A stretch of 13,876 nt of DNA, from contig JAIJUV010000058.1 in the NCBI GenBank assembly GCA_022732315.1, positions 1 to 13,876 of the forward strand, written 5' to 3'. The translations under genes were made by a program, and so were the position numbers. Below are positions 7,544 through 13,876 of the stretch, one piece after another. Origin of the DNA: Prevotella sp. Its GTDB lineage: Bacteria > Bacteroidota > Bacteroidia > Bacteroidales > Bacteroidaceae. The notes under the pieces were generated by a model. It was not told the DNA's origin. It ran no database searches and worked only from the letters and a program-made list of their open reading frames with translations. The number at the start of each line of letters is the position of its first letter. The first letter of the stretch is position 1.

Positions 7544-7589
7544 TTTATAGTTTATAGCTTATAGCAGCAGTGCCCCTATAAACTATAAA
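7544..7589. repeat. 14-bp perfect inverted repeat made of TTTATAG heptamers
   Basis: The left arm at 7544-7557 is two copies of TTTATAG. The right arm at 7576-7589 is two copies of CTATAAA, its exact reverse complement. An 18-nt loop separates them, beginning with a degenerate third copy (CTTATAG, 7558-7564). The structure sits between the permease stop and the helicase start. As RNA it would fold into an AU-rich hairpin ending about 17 nt before the helicase ATG. It could act as a weak terminator, an mRNA-stability element or a temperature-sensitive leader; none of these is shown. Confidence 0.7.
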
Positions 7590-7591
7590 CT

Positions 7592-7612
7592 CTTAATTCT
7601 TAATTGATAATT
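7592..7612. repeat. Heptamer tandem repeat at the permease stop codon
   Basis: Three consecutive 7-mers run CTTAATT, CTTAATT, GATAATT on the plus strand (AATTATC, AATTAAG, AATTAAG on the coding strand). The array begins inside the TAA stop codon of the permease gene at 7611-7613 and runs into the inverted repeat at 7544-7589. It is a clear short period-7 array. Confidence 0.65.
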
Positions 7613-8876
7613 ACCTCGGAGCCTTGCGGTAGCAGAAGTAAGCCACGAAGGCAAAGATGATGTTTGGCATCCATGCCGCCAATGCCGGAGGAAAGTTTGC
7701 CTGGATGGCGAAGGTGGCTGAAACGGTCTGCAGCATGATGTAGCCGAAACTCAGTGCCAGACCGATGCCCAGTGCCATTCCCATTCCTCCCTTTCGCTTG
7801 CGGGATGAGAGCGAAACACCGATGATGGTGAGGATGAAGGAAGCAAACGAGGAGGCGATGCGCTTGTAGTACTCCACCTGATACTGTACCACATTGCCTG
7901 AACCACGGTTGATCTGCTTGGAGATATAATCCTTCAGTTCCGGACTGGTGAAGGTCTCCTGCTGTCCCTTGGAGTAAACCAGATCGGTAGGCTCCATCAT
8001 GATGAGCGTATCCTTCTGTGCTCCACTCGTGATGTGTTCCTTCATACCCTTCAGCTGGCGCACCTTCCAGCTGCTCAGCTTCCAGTGGTACTTGCTGTCG
8101 GAGATGGTATCATACTGAATCTCCATAGCCGTAAGGTGACTCACCAGTTTCTTGTCCTGGAACTTGTCCAGGCAGAAGCCATAGCCTCTCTTCACGTTGT
8201 TGTCGTAGTGCTGGATGTAGGCGATGACACCTTTATCTACCTGCAGCTGCACATTCTCGGCAGAGGTGTTCTTCTTCTTGTTCTTATACATGTTCTCGAA
8301 GTTCTGTCGAACCACGGTGCCATGCGGGATGACGTAGGCGGAGAGCGCATAGCTCAGGGCTGAAAGCATCACGCAGGTGATGAGATAAGGACGCAGAAGT
8401 CGCTTGAACGAAACGCCCGATGCCATGATGGCAATGATTTCTGAGTTGCCTGCCAGCTTGGAGGTGAAGAGAATGACAGCCACGAACACGAACAACGCAC
8501 TGAAGAGATTGGCGAAGTAGGGAACGAAGTTGGCGTAATAGTCGAAGATGATGGCCCGGGTCGGCGCATGATACTCCGTAAATTTCGCCAGGTTCTCGTT
8601 GAAGTCGAACACGATGGCAATGGTAATAATCAAGGCTATCGAGAAGAAGTAGTAACCTACGAACTTCTTGATGATATACCAGTCCAGTCGCTTGATGTAT
8701 CTCAGTGGGTTGAGATACCTGAGCACCTTGAGGAAACGCAGTTTGTGCCCTATCCATCCCAGCACCTTGGCGATGCGGTGGAGGATGGGAACCAGCCAAC
8801 CGAAGCGATGGGCAATGGCTCTGCCCATCTTCAGTCGTCTGCGATGTTTTCTGATGTATTTAAAATCTTTCATCAT
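7611..8876 (-). CDS. LptF/LptG-family permease (YjgP/YjgQ), lipopolysaccharide export
   Basis: This 421-residue protein is an inner-membrane subunit of the Lpt ABC transporter, which extracts LPS and passes it towards the outer membrane. The family layout is clear: membrane segments at about 72-92, 115-138 and 162-183, a soluble periplasmic beta-jellyroll region at about 188-330, and three C-terminal membrane segments from about 335 to the end. The stretch NSEIIAIMASGVSF at 144-157 matches the cytoplasmic coupling region that contacts the LptB ATPase. Whether it is LptF or LptG cannot be settled here. Residues 1-63 are an unusual Arg/Lys/His-rich extension before KRLDWYIIKKF, where I would expect a typical family member to begin. 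The start at 8876 (MMKD) is one codon before an equivalent ATG at 8873. It follows tgt by 63 nt and is probably cotranscribed with it. Confidence 0.9.
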   Translation of the reverse strand: MMKDFKYIRKHRRRLKMGRAIAHRFGWLVPILHRIAKVLGWIGHKLRFLKVLRYLNPLRYIKRLDWYIIKKFVGYYFFSIALIITIAIVFDFNENLAKFTEYHAPTRAIIFDYYANFVPYFANLFSALFVFVAVILFTSKLAGNSEIIAIMASGVSFKRLLRPYLITCVMLSALSYALSAYVIPHGTVVRQNFENMYKNKKKNTSAENVQLQVDKGVIAYIQHYDNNVKRGYGFCLDKFQDKKLVSHLTAMEIQYDTISDSKYHWKLSSWKVRQLKGMKEHITSGAQKDTLIMMEPTDLVYSKGQQETFTSPELKDYISKQINRGSGNVVQYQVEYYKRIASSFASFILTIIGVSLSSRKRKGGMGMALGIGLALSFGYIMLQTVSATFAIQANFPPALAAWMPNIIFAFVAYFCYRKAPR

Positions 8877-8910
8877 TTAAAGTAAAATATGTATAGGAGC
8901 ATCCCATAAA

Positions 8911-8938
8911 GCTCAATGCTCAAAGCTCAAAGTCCAAA
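8911..8938. repeat. Heptamer tandem repeat at the tgt stop codon
   Basis: Four consecutive 7-mers, GCTCAAT, GCTCAAA, GCTCAAA and GTCCAAA, occupy the spacer immediately after the tgt stop codon (TAG at 8940-8942). On the transcribed strand they read TTTGGAC, TTTGAGC, TTTGAGC, ATTGAGC. The period and the position right after a stop codon match the array after the permease gene, though the unit sequence differs. Confidence 0.7.
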
Positions 8939-8939
8939 A

Positions 8940-10067
8940 CTAGATTCGTCTGCCCAGCTGGTCGATGATGGAGCGTTTCCACTCCACAAAGTCGCCCTGC
9001 TCTATGTGATGGCGGGCATCGGTGACGAGTCGCAGGTAGAACGAGAGGTTGTGGATGCTGGCTATCTGCATCGCCAGGAGTTCCTGTGCCTTGAACAGGT
9101 GGTGCAGGTAGGCCTTGGTGGTCATGCGGTCGATGTCGCATCCGTCTGGGTCCACCGGACTGAAGTCCATCTCCCATTTCTTGTTGCGCATGTTCATCGT
9201 ACCATTATAGGTGAAGAGCATCGCATTGCGGCCGTTACGGGTTGGCATGACGCAGTCAAACATATCCACACCACGCTCGATGGCTTCCAGAATATTCTGA
9301 GGAGTACCCACACCCATCAGGTAGCGAGGCTTGTCCTTTGGCAGAATCTCGTTCACCACCTCAATCATCTCATACATCACCTCGGTAGGTTCTCCCACGG
9401 CAAGACCGCCGATGGCATTTCCGTCTGCGCCCTTGTCGGCGATGAACTTGGCTGCCTCGCGGCGCAATTCAGGGAAGGTGCAGCCCTGAACGATAGGAAA
9501 GAGACTCTGCTGGTAGCCGTAGAGCGGTTCCGTCTCGTTGAAGCGCTTGAAGCAGCGGTCCAGCCAGCGCTGGGTGAGCTCCAGACTCTTTTTGGCGTAC
9601 TGGAAATCGCTCTGTCCAGGAGGACACTCATCGAATGCCATCATGATGTCGGCACCGATGATGCGCTCGGTATCCATCACGTTCTCGGGGGTGAAGAAGT
9701 GCTTGCTGCCGTCGATGTGTGACCGGAACTCGCATCCCTCTTCTCTGAGCTTGCGGATGCCAGTGAGCGAGAATACCTGGAATCCGCCGCTGTCGGTGAG
9801 GATAGGGCGGTCCCAGCCGTTAAACTTATGCAGTCCTCCTGCCGCCTTGATGACGTCGAGTCCCGGACGCAGGTAGAGGTGGTAGGTGTTGCCCAGGATA
9901 ATCTGGGCTTTCACCTGTTGGCGCAACTCCTCGAAGTGGACGCCCTTCACGCTTCCCACGGTGCCTACTGGCATGAAGATAGGTGTCTTAATCTGTCCGT
10001 GGTCGGTGGTGATGATGCCAGTACGTGCATCGCTGGCCTTATCTGTTACTTGTAGTTCAAATTTCAT
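8940..10067 (-). CDS. tgt: tRNA-guanine(34) transglycosylase (queuosine pathway)
   Basis: This 375-residue enzyme swaps guanine 34 in the anticodon of GUN-decoding tRNAs for preQ1, the committed tRNA step of queuosine synthesis. Key residues are in place: D92 in TDSGGFQ (proposed general acid/base), D146 in FDECPP, Q194-G195 in PIVQG, the substrate loop GGLAVGE at 220-226, and the nucleophile D271 in MFDCVMPTRNGRNA. The C-terminal zinc site is unusual. The expected C-x-C-x2-C reads D308, C310, D313 here, although the following His is kept as H339 in SIHN. Length matches the bacterial family. The gene starts 5 nt after the lon stop, indicating tight cotranscription and probably coupled translation. 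Neither preQ1 synthesis nor QueA is encoded nearby. Confidence 0.95.
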   Translation of the reverse strand: MKFELQVTDKASDARTGIITTDHGQIKTPIFMPVGTVGSVKGVHFEELRQQVKAQIILGNTYHLYLRPGLDVIKAAGGLHKFNGWDRPILTDSGGFQVFSLTGIRKLREEGCEFRSHIDGSKHFFTPENVMDTERIIGADIMMAFDECPPGQSDFQYAKKSLELTQRWLDRCFKRFNETEPLYGYQQSLFPIVQGCTFPELRREAAKFIADKGADGNAIGGLAVGEPTEVMYEMIEVVNEILPKDKPRYLMGVGTPQNILEAIERGVDMFDCVMPTRNGRNAMLFTYNGTMNMRNKKWEMDFSPVDPDGCDIDRMTTKAYLHHLFKAQELLAMQIASIHNLSFYLRLVTDARHHIEQGDFVEWKRSIIDQLGRRI

Positions 10068-10072
10068 TTTCT

Positions 10073-12550
10073 TTATTTTTCTTCTTTTTTGTCGTTATCT
10101 GGAATGGTGAAGTTGATAGGGTGCTCCACTTTCTCGTCGGTGAGTGCGAACTCCCATACATCTGCCACGTCTTCTACATAGTGGAAGCTTACGCCCTTGA
10201 GATACTTTTCCGGAATGTCGAGAATGTCCTTCTCGTTATCCTTGCAAATCACGATGTCGGTGATGCCGGCACGCTTGGCTGCCAGAATCTTCTCCTTGAT
10301 GCCACCCACTGGGAGCACTTTGCCTCGAAGGGTTATCTCGCCCGTCATGGCGGTGTTCTTGCGCACCTTGCGCTGGGTGATGGCCGAGGCGATGCTGGTG
10401 GCGATGGTGATTCCTGCCGATGGACCGTCCTTCGGTGTGGCTCCTTCCGGCACATGGATGTGGAGATTCCAGTTTTCAAAGATGCGATAGTCTACGCCGA
10501 GCAGGTCGATATGCGCCTTGATGTACTCCAGGGCGATGACGGCAGACTCCTTCATCACGTCGCCGAGATTTCCGGTCAGGGTCAGCTTGCCTTGCCTGCC
10601 CTTGCTGAGGGAGGTCTCGATGAAGAGGATTTCTCCGCCCACGGAAGTCCATGCCAGTCCGGTTACTACTCCCGCATAACTGTTGCCCTGGTAGATATCA
10701 CGGTTGAAGGGTGCCGTGCCAAGAATATCTTTCAGTTCGGCTGGGGTGATGGCAGGCTTTTCCAGTTCCTTGGATGATGCGAGCTTGTAGGCCATCTTGC
10801 GCAGTCCCTTGTTAATCTGTTTCTTCAACTGGCGCACGCCGCTTTCTCGGGTGTAGTGCTCGATGATGTTCTCGATGGCTGCCTTGCTGAAGGTCACCTT
10901 CGGGGTGAACGTGTCGAGACCCGTATTCTCCAACTCCTTCGGAATCAGGTGGCGCTTGGCTATTTCTATCTTCTCTTCGGTGATGTAGCCGCCTACTTCT
11001 ATCAGCTCCATGCGGTCGAGCAATGGGCGCGGGATGGAACTGATGTCATTGGCAGTGGCGATGAAGAGAACCTTCGAGAGGTCGTAATCCACATCCAGAT
11101 AGTTGTCGTGGAAGGCTACATTCTGCTCTGGGTCGAGTACTTCGAGCAGTGCCGATGCCGGGTCGCCATGATAGTTATTGCTTGATACCTTGTCTATCTC
11201 GTCGAGAATGAATACTGGGTTGCTGCTTCCCGCTTTCTGGATGTTCTTGATGATACGTCCTGGCATTGCACCGATGTAGGTGCGGCGATGACCGCGAATC
11301 TCCGACTCATCGTGCAGACCGCCGAGCGACATGCGTACATACTTGCGGTTCATGGCCTTGGCTATGCTTCTTCCCAAACTGGTCTTTCCTACTCCCGGAG
11401 GACCGTAGAGACAAAGGATAGGACTCTGCGTTCCGTTTTTCAGCGTTCTAACTGCCAGATATTCCAGGATGCGCTCCTTCACTTTCTCCATGCCGTAGTG
11501 GTCCTGGTTGAGAATCTTCTTGGCGTGGGTCAGGCTCAGGTTGTCTATGGTGTATTCGTTCCAAGGCAAATCTACCAGCGTCTGCAGATAGTTGATCTGA
11601 ATAGGATAATCGGGGCTTTGCGGATAGATGTTGTCAAGCTTGGCCATCTCCTTCTTGAAAACCGCCTGGGTTGCTCCGTTCCATACTTTGTGCTGGGCCT
11701 TTTCGAGCAGTTCCTTCTTCTCCGGACTTCCTTCCCCTTCTCCCAGTTCAGTCTTGATTTGCTTAATCTGCTGTTTCAGGAAGTATTCCTTCTGCTGTTC
11801 TTCCATCTCGTATTGAGTCTTTCTCCTGATTTCTGATTGCAGGTAGAGCAGTTTCAGCTCCTTTTGCAAAGCCTTCATTGCTACTATAATACGGTCGGGG
11901 AGGAACTCTTCCTCCAGCATCTTGATTCTGTCTTCTACAGAAAAAGACAAGGAGTTGCAGAGAAAGTTGCACTTGACGAAGATGTTGGAAATCTCATTGA
12001 TGGCATAGACCGCCTCGTCTGGGATGTTTTCGTTATTCTTGATGAATTTGATTGACTCCTCGAAGAAGGTCTTGGTCAGGGTCTTGAACATCGGCTCCTT
12101 GGCCAATTTCTCTGAAGGCCAGAGTTCCGGTTGGCTCTCCACGTCGGCCATGTGGTAGGGGTGGGATTCTACGATGCTTTTCAGCTTGCATCTTCCCAGA
12201 CCCTGTACGATGACGGTCTTCTGGTGCTCCTCGTTGGGCATGTTGATGACTTTCACCAGTTTTGCGAAAGTTCCCTGTTCGTAGAGATCTTCTGCTGCAG
12301 GATCTTCGGTGTCTTCTTGCTTCTGACAGAAGATACAGAATATTGTTTCTGGATTCTGCTCCAGCATGTTTACCAGTTCCTGACTCTTTTTTCTGCCCAC
12401 CACGATAGGGGTCAGCACAGCTGGGAAAACTACCAGGTCGCGTGTGCAGAGGGTAGGATAGATGCCTGCTTCTCTTTGTTGAATCAGCACGGATGCATCA
12501 CCTTCGAAGTCGGCAATCATCTGGATTCGTGTATTTGAATTATCGTTCAT
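10073..12550 (-). CDS. lon: ATP-dependent protease Lon (LonA type)
   Basis: This 825-residue cytoplasmic AAA+ protease degrades misfolded and regulatory proteins. Domains in order: the N-terminal LON substrate-binding domain (about 30-230, from [13 protein letters not shown]), a helical/coiled linker (about 230-340), the AAA+ module with Walker A GPPGVGKT at 383-390 and Walker B FILDEID at 447-453, and the C-terminal protease domain. The catalytic dyad is S711 in PKDGPSAG and K754 in [10 protein letters not shown]; the 43-residue spacing equals that of S679/K722 in E. coli Lon. Length is near the family norm, with a short acidic/basic tail (DNDKKEEK). It is the first gene of the leftward lon-tgt-lptF/G unit and has its own promoter in the divergent region. 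No heat-shock-specific element was recognised. Confidence 0.97.
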   Translation of the reverse strand: MNDNSNTRIQMIADFEGDASVLIQQREAGIYPTLCTRDLVVFPAVLTPIVVGRKKSQELVNMLEQNPETIFCIFCQKQEDTEDPAAEDLYEQGTFAKLVKVINMPNEEHQKTVIVQGLGRCKLKSIVESHPYHMADVESQPELWPSEKLAKEPMFKTLTKTFFEESIKFIKNNENIPDEAVYAINEISNIFVKCNFLCNSLSFSVEDRIKMLEEEFLPDRIIVAMKALQKELKLLYLQSEIRRKTQYEMEEQQKEYFLKQQIKQIKTELGEGEGSPEKKELLEKAQHKVWNGATQAVFKKEMAKLDNIYPQSPDYPIQINYLQTLVDLPWNEYTIDNLSLTHAKKILNQDHYGMEKVKERILEYLAVRTLKNGTQSPILCLYGPPGVGKTSLGRSIAKAMNRKYVRMSLGGLHDESEIRGHRRTYIGAMPGRIIKNIQKAGSSNPVFILDEIDKVSSNNYHGDPASALLEVLDPEQNVAFHDNYLDVDYDLSKVLFIATANDISSIPRPLLDRMELIEVGGYITEEKIEIAKRHLIPKELENTGLDTFTPKVTFSKAAIENIIEHYTRESGVRQLKKQINKGLRKMAYKLASSKELEKPAITPAELKDILGTAPFNRDIYQGNSYAGVVTGLAWTSVGGEILFIETSLSKGRQGKLTLTGNLGDVMKESAVIALEYIKAHIDLLGVDYRIFENWNLHIHVPEGATPKDGPSAGITIATSIASAITQRKVRKNTAMTGEITLRGKVLPVGGIKEKILAAKRAGITDIVICKDNEKDILDIPEKYLKGVSFHYVEDVADVWEFALTDEKVEHPINFTIPDNDKKEEK

Positions 12551-12609
12551 ATTTGTTAAATAAACACTTTTTGGGGGTGTAAATTTGATGAATATACTTT
12601 TTTAGTTTG

Positions 12610-12617
12610 CAAAGTTA
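12610..12617 (-). promoter_or_regulatory. -7 element of the lon promoter
   Basis: The minus strand reads TAACTTTG, a perfect TAnnTTTG followed by C, 60 nt upstream of the lon ATG at 12550. The expected start point would leave a leader of about 50 nt. The -33 region is poor (a T-run rather than TTTG), so this promoter may be weaker or need an activator. Nothing competing is seen in the 201-bp spacer on this strand. Confidence 0.6.
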
Positions 12618-12711
12618 GTGATTTTTGGTGAAAAACCCATCTGTTTTTCCAAAAAACTCCTCTTTATTATATTTTATTTTTAATAGAGGAGGGTAAATGT
12701 AATAAAATGCT

Positions 12712-12719
12712 TAAATTTG
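12712..12719 (+). promoter_or_regulatory. -7 element of the trmN6 promoter
   Basis: TAAATTTG, followed by C, matches TAnnTTTG and ends 32 nt before the trmN6 ATG at 12752. No clear TTTG lies about 20 nt upstream. An AGGA at 12745-12748, just before the start codon, is a plausible ribosome binding site. Confidence 0.55.
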
Positions 12720-12751
12720 CGTTATGATTTTAAGTAAAAAAGTTAGGATAA

Positions 12752-13447
12752 ATGGCAGGATTTAAGTTTAAGCAATTTGAAATTCACCAAGACCGTTGTG
12801 CCATGAAGGTGGGTACGGATGGTGTGCTGCTGGGGGCATGGGCTCCTGGCGGCAAGCGTATATTGGATATTGGTTCGGGCACAGGACTCATCTCGCTGAT
12901 GATGGCGCAGCGCTGCCAGGAGGCTCAGGTGATAGGTGTTGACCTGGATGCTGAGGCTTGTGATGAGGCTCGTGAGAATGTGGCGGCTAGTCCCTTCGCC
13001 GACAGGGTGAGCATAGCGTGCTGCCGCTTGCAGGATTATGAATCGGCGGAGAAGTTTGATGCCATCGTAAGTAATCCTCCCTTCTTCTTGAATAGTCTGA
13101 AAAATCCAGACAGTAAAAGGTCTATGGCCCGCCATGCTGACAGCTTGCCGTTTAGGGATCTTTTCCTAGGGGTAAAACGCTTGCTTTCTGAAGAGGGCGT
13201 GTTCTCGGCAATAGTACCATCTGAAGTGCTGGATGCCTTTACGTCAGAAGCCTATCTGCTAGGCTTTTGCCTTGTTCGCCAATGTGGGGTTAAAACGGTG
13301 GGACGGAAGCAGCCTAAGCGCTTTATGCTGACCTTTGCCAGACATAGAACGGTGGAGATGGAAAATGCGATTGAGGTAATGATGGATTCTGACGGGAACC
13401 GATCGGAATGGTATGCGAAAATTACTGAGGAATTTTATGTAAGTTAA
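12752..13447 (+). CDS. trmN6: tRNA1(Val) (adenine37-N6)-methyltransferase
   Basis: This 231-residue SAM-dependent methyltransferase matches the YfiC/TrmN6 group, which makes m6A at position 37 of tRNA1(Val). Seen: the family start FKFKQFEIHQDRCAMKVGTDGVLLGAW (residues 4-30), SAM-binding motif I DIGSGTG at 39-45, the acidic residue after beta-2 at D64 (GVDLD), and the target-adenine motif NPPF at 108-111, followed by the typical MARHADSLPF segment at 125-134. Size is right for the group (about 230-245). It is the only complete gene on the plus strand, divergent from lon with 201 bp between. Function is assigned by family; the tRNA target has not been tested here. Confidence 0.93.
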   Translation: MAGFKFKQFEIHQDRCAMKVGTDGVLLGAWAPGGKRILDIGSGTGLISLMMAQRCQEAQVIGVDLDAEACDEARENVAASPFADRVSIACCRLQDYESAEKFDAIVSNPPFFLNSLKNPDSKRSMARHADSLPFRDLFLGVKRLLSEEGVFSAIVPSEVLDAFTSEAYLLGFCLVRQCGVKTVGRKQPKRFMLTFARHRTVEMENAIEVMMDSDGNRSEWYAKITEEFYVS

Positions 13448-13548
13448 TTTTGATGGTAAGCTAATCTTGATAAGAAGATAGATGATAGTAGCTTTATATC
13501 AAAGATGTTGTTTTTGAATAAAAAGACTGATAAAAAAAGCAAAAAATA

Positions 13549-13729
13549 GCAGATTTGAGCTTTTATTTTGAGTTTCAAGTGGTTGTGGCAGTCGTTGGCT
13601 TTAAGTGGCATTCGTGAGGAAATGCGAAAATGGCGGATTTGAGAAGTGGAAACGCTTTCAAGTCATTACCTCAAAGAAACGCCCTAATAAGCATATTTAA
13701 CGGCTTCGGTTCCTACTTCTCAATTCTGC
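13549..13729. repeat. Three copies of an 11-mer, candidate integrase arm sites
   Basis: GCAGATTTGAG at 13549-13559 and GCGGATTTGAG at 13633-13643 are direct copies. GCAGAATTGAG on the minus strand at 13719-13729 is a third, inverted copy. The second and third are the outer parts of a longer imperfect inverted repeat: 13639-13651 pairs with 13710-13723 with one inserted base. All lie within 250 bp upstream of the integrase start. The integrase family has an N-terminal arm-site-binding domain, so binding sites here are plausible; this is inference. Confidence 0.4.
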
Positions 13730-13741
13730 ACAGGTTGTGAA

Positions 13742-13772
13742 TTTGCCATGCAACTCTCATGATTTAATTTTG
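13742..13772 (+). promoter_or_regulatory. Promoter of the integrase gene
   Basis: TTTG at 13742-13745, a 19-nt spacer, and TAATTTTG at 13765-13772 give a complete Bacteroidota -33/-7 pair. The -7 ends 23 nt before the ATG at 13796. AAGGA at 13788-13792 is a close-spaced possible ribosome binding site. Confidence 0.7.
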
Positions 13773-13795
13773 CACCAAACAAAAAGCAAGGAATT

Positions 13796-13876
13796 ATGAG
13801 AAGTACATTCAAGACAGTCTTCTATGTAAACGGAAGCAAGGAGAGAAACGGAATTGTCCCTATCATGGGACGTGTG
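13796..13876 (+). CDS. Tyrosine recombinase/integrase, N-terminal fragment cut by window edge
   Basis: Only 27 codons are present, beginning MRSTFKTVFYVNGSKERN and continuing GIVPIMGRV. This is the familiar start of Bacteroidales site-specific integrases: a three-stranded arm DNA-binding domain followed, outside the window, by a SAM-like core-binding domain and the R-H-R-Y catalytic domain. The typical pattern is a short basic start, an FY/FF strand, a K/N-rich turn, then G-x-VP-x-x-x-R. Such enzymes drive integrative and conjugative elements, prophages or invertible promoter and surface-protein loci; which one cannot be told here. A promoter directly upstream and an intact reading frame suggest a live gene rather than a remnant. 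The call rests on the N-terminal pattern only. Confidence 0.65.
   Translation, partial: MRSTFKTVFYVNGSKERNGIVPIMGRV

Larger units (their letters stand above)
13448..13795. other. 348-bp gene-free region between trmN6 and the integrase
   Basis: No convincing gene is present. The first 100 bp are very AT-rich, with no clean terminator hairpin after trmN6. The second part holds three copies of an 11-mer, an imperfect long-range inverted repeat, a repeated GAAACGC (13649-13655 and 13676-13682), and then the integrase promoter. A 36-codon ORF at 13630-13740 is judged spurious. No tRNA gene and no recognisable attachment core is visible, though this is where one end of an integrated element would be expected. 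Confidence 0.6.

Noticed and set aside
7544..7612. Repeats here as a CRISPR array
   Set aside because: Units are 7 bp with no spacers of 25-40 bp and no cas genes nearby.
12564..12580. ACAC...GTGT arms in the lon leader as a regulatory hairpin
   Set aside because: Only 4 bp of pairing; too weak to support.
13630..13740. 36-codon ORF starting MADLRSGNAF before the integrase
   Set aside because: It coincides with the inverted repeat and 11-mer copies, has no ribosome binding site or own promoter, and resembles no protein I know. Most likely non-coding.

Overview
The window looks like chromosomal DNA of a gut or oral Bacteroidota, most likely Prevotellaceae (Segatella/Prevotella copri-like). 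Three things point there. The protein set and spellings fit (HrpB, BCP, a short ComEC, an N/Q/K/G-tailed DEAD-box helicase, a lon-tgt-lptF/G cluster). Every promoter I can find uses the Bacteroidota -7 element TAnnTTTG rather than an E. coli -10 box. The partial gene at the right edge begins like the Bacteroidales tyrosine integrases. The genus is inference from memory of these families; no search was run.

Layout. Positions 1-12550 are read entirely from the minus strand, so transcription runs right to left. From right to left: lon (ATP-dependent protease), tgt (tRNA-guanine transglycosylase, 5 nt behind lon), an LptF/LptG-family permease, a DEAD-box RNA helicase with a long disordered tail, a terminator-like hairpin, a short ComEC, a tandem promoter with a palindrome, hrpB, bcp, a hexapeptide sugar O-acetyltransferase, and a TSUP permease cut by the left edge. 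lon-tgt-lptF/G (possibly through the helicase) looks like one transcription unit. hrpB-bcp-acetyltransferase-TSUP looks like a second, with spacers of 40, 9 and 13 nt.

At 12551-12751 transcription diverges. Back-to-back TAnnTTTG promoters drive lon leftward and trmN6 (tRNA1(Val) A37 N6-methyltransferase) rightward. tgt and trmN6 both modify tRNA in or near the anticodon loop, so lon is flanked by two tRNA-modification genes. After trmN6 comes 348 bp of gene-free, repeat-bearing DNA, then a well-formed promoter and the first 27 codons of an integrase. The core chromosome probably gives way here to a mobile or invertible element.

Most of the window is ordinary housekeeping. The parts worth a second look are: the hrpB promoter (two full TTTG/TAnnTTTG promoters built from a 15-bp direct repeat, with a 16-bp perfect palindrome over the proximal one, which could give a leaderless mRNA); ComEC reduced to its membrane core; Tgt with two of its three zinc cysteines replaced by Asp; heptamer tandem repeats placed exactly at stop codons in two operon spacers; a 60-residue cationic N-terminal extension on the Lpt permease; and candidate arm-type sites before the integrase. 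I found no CRISPR array, rRNA, tRNA, toxin-antitoxin pair or obvious defence system.
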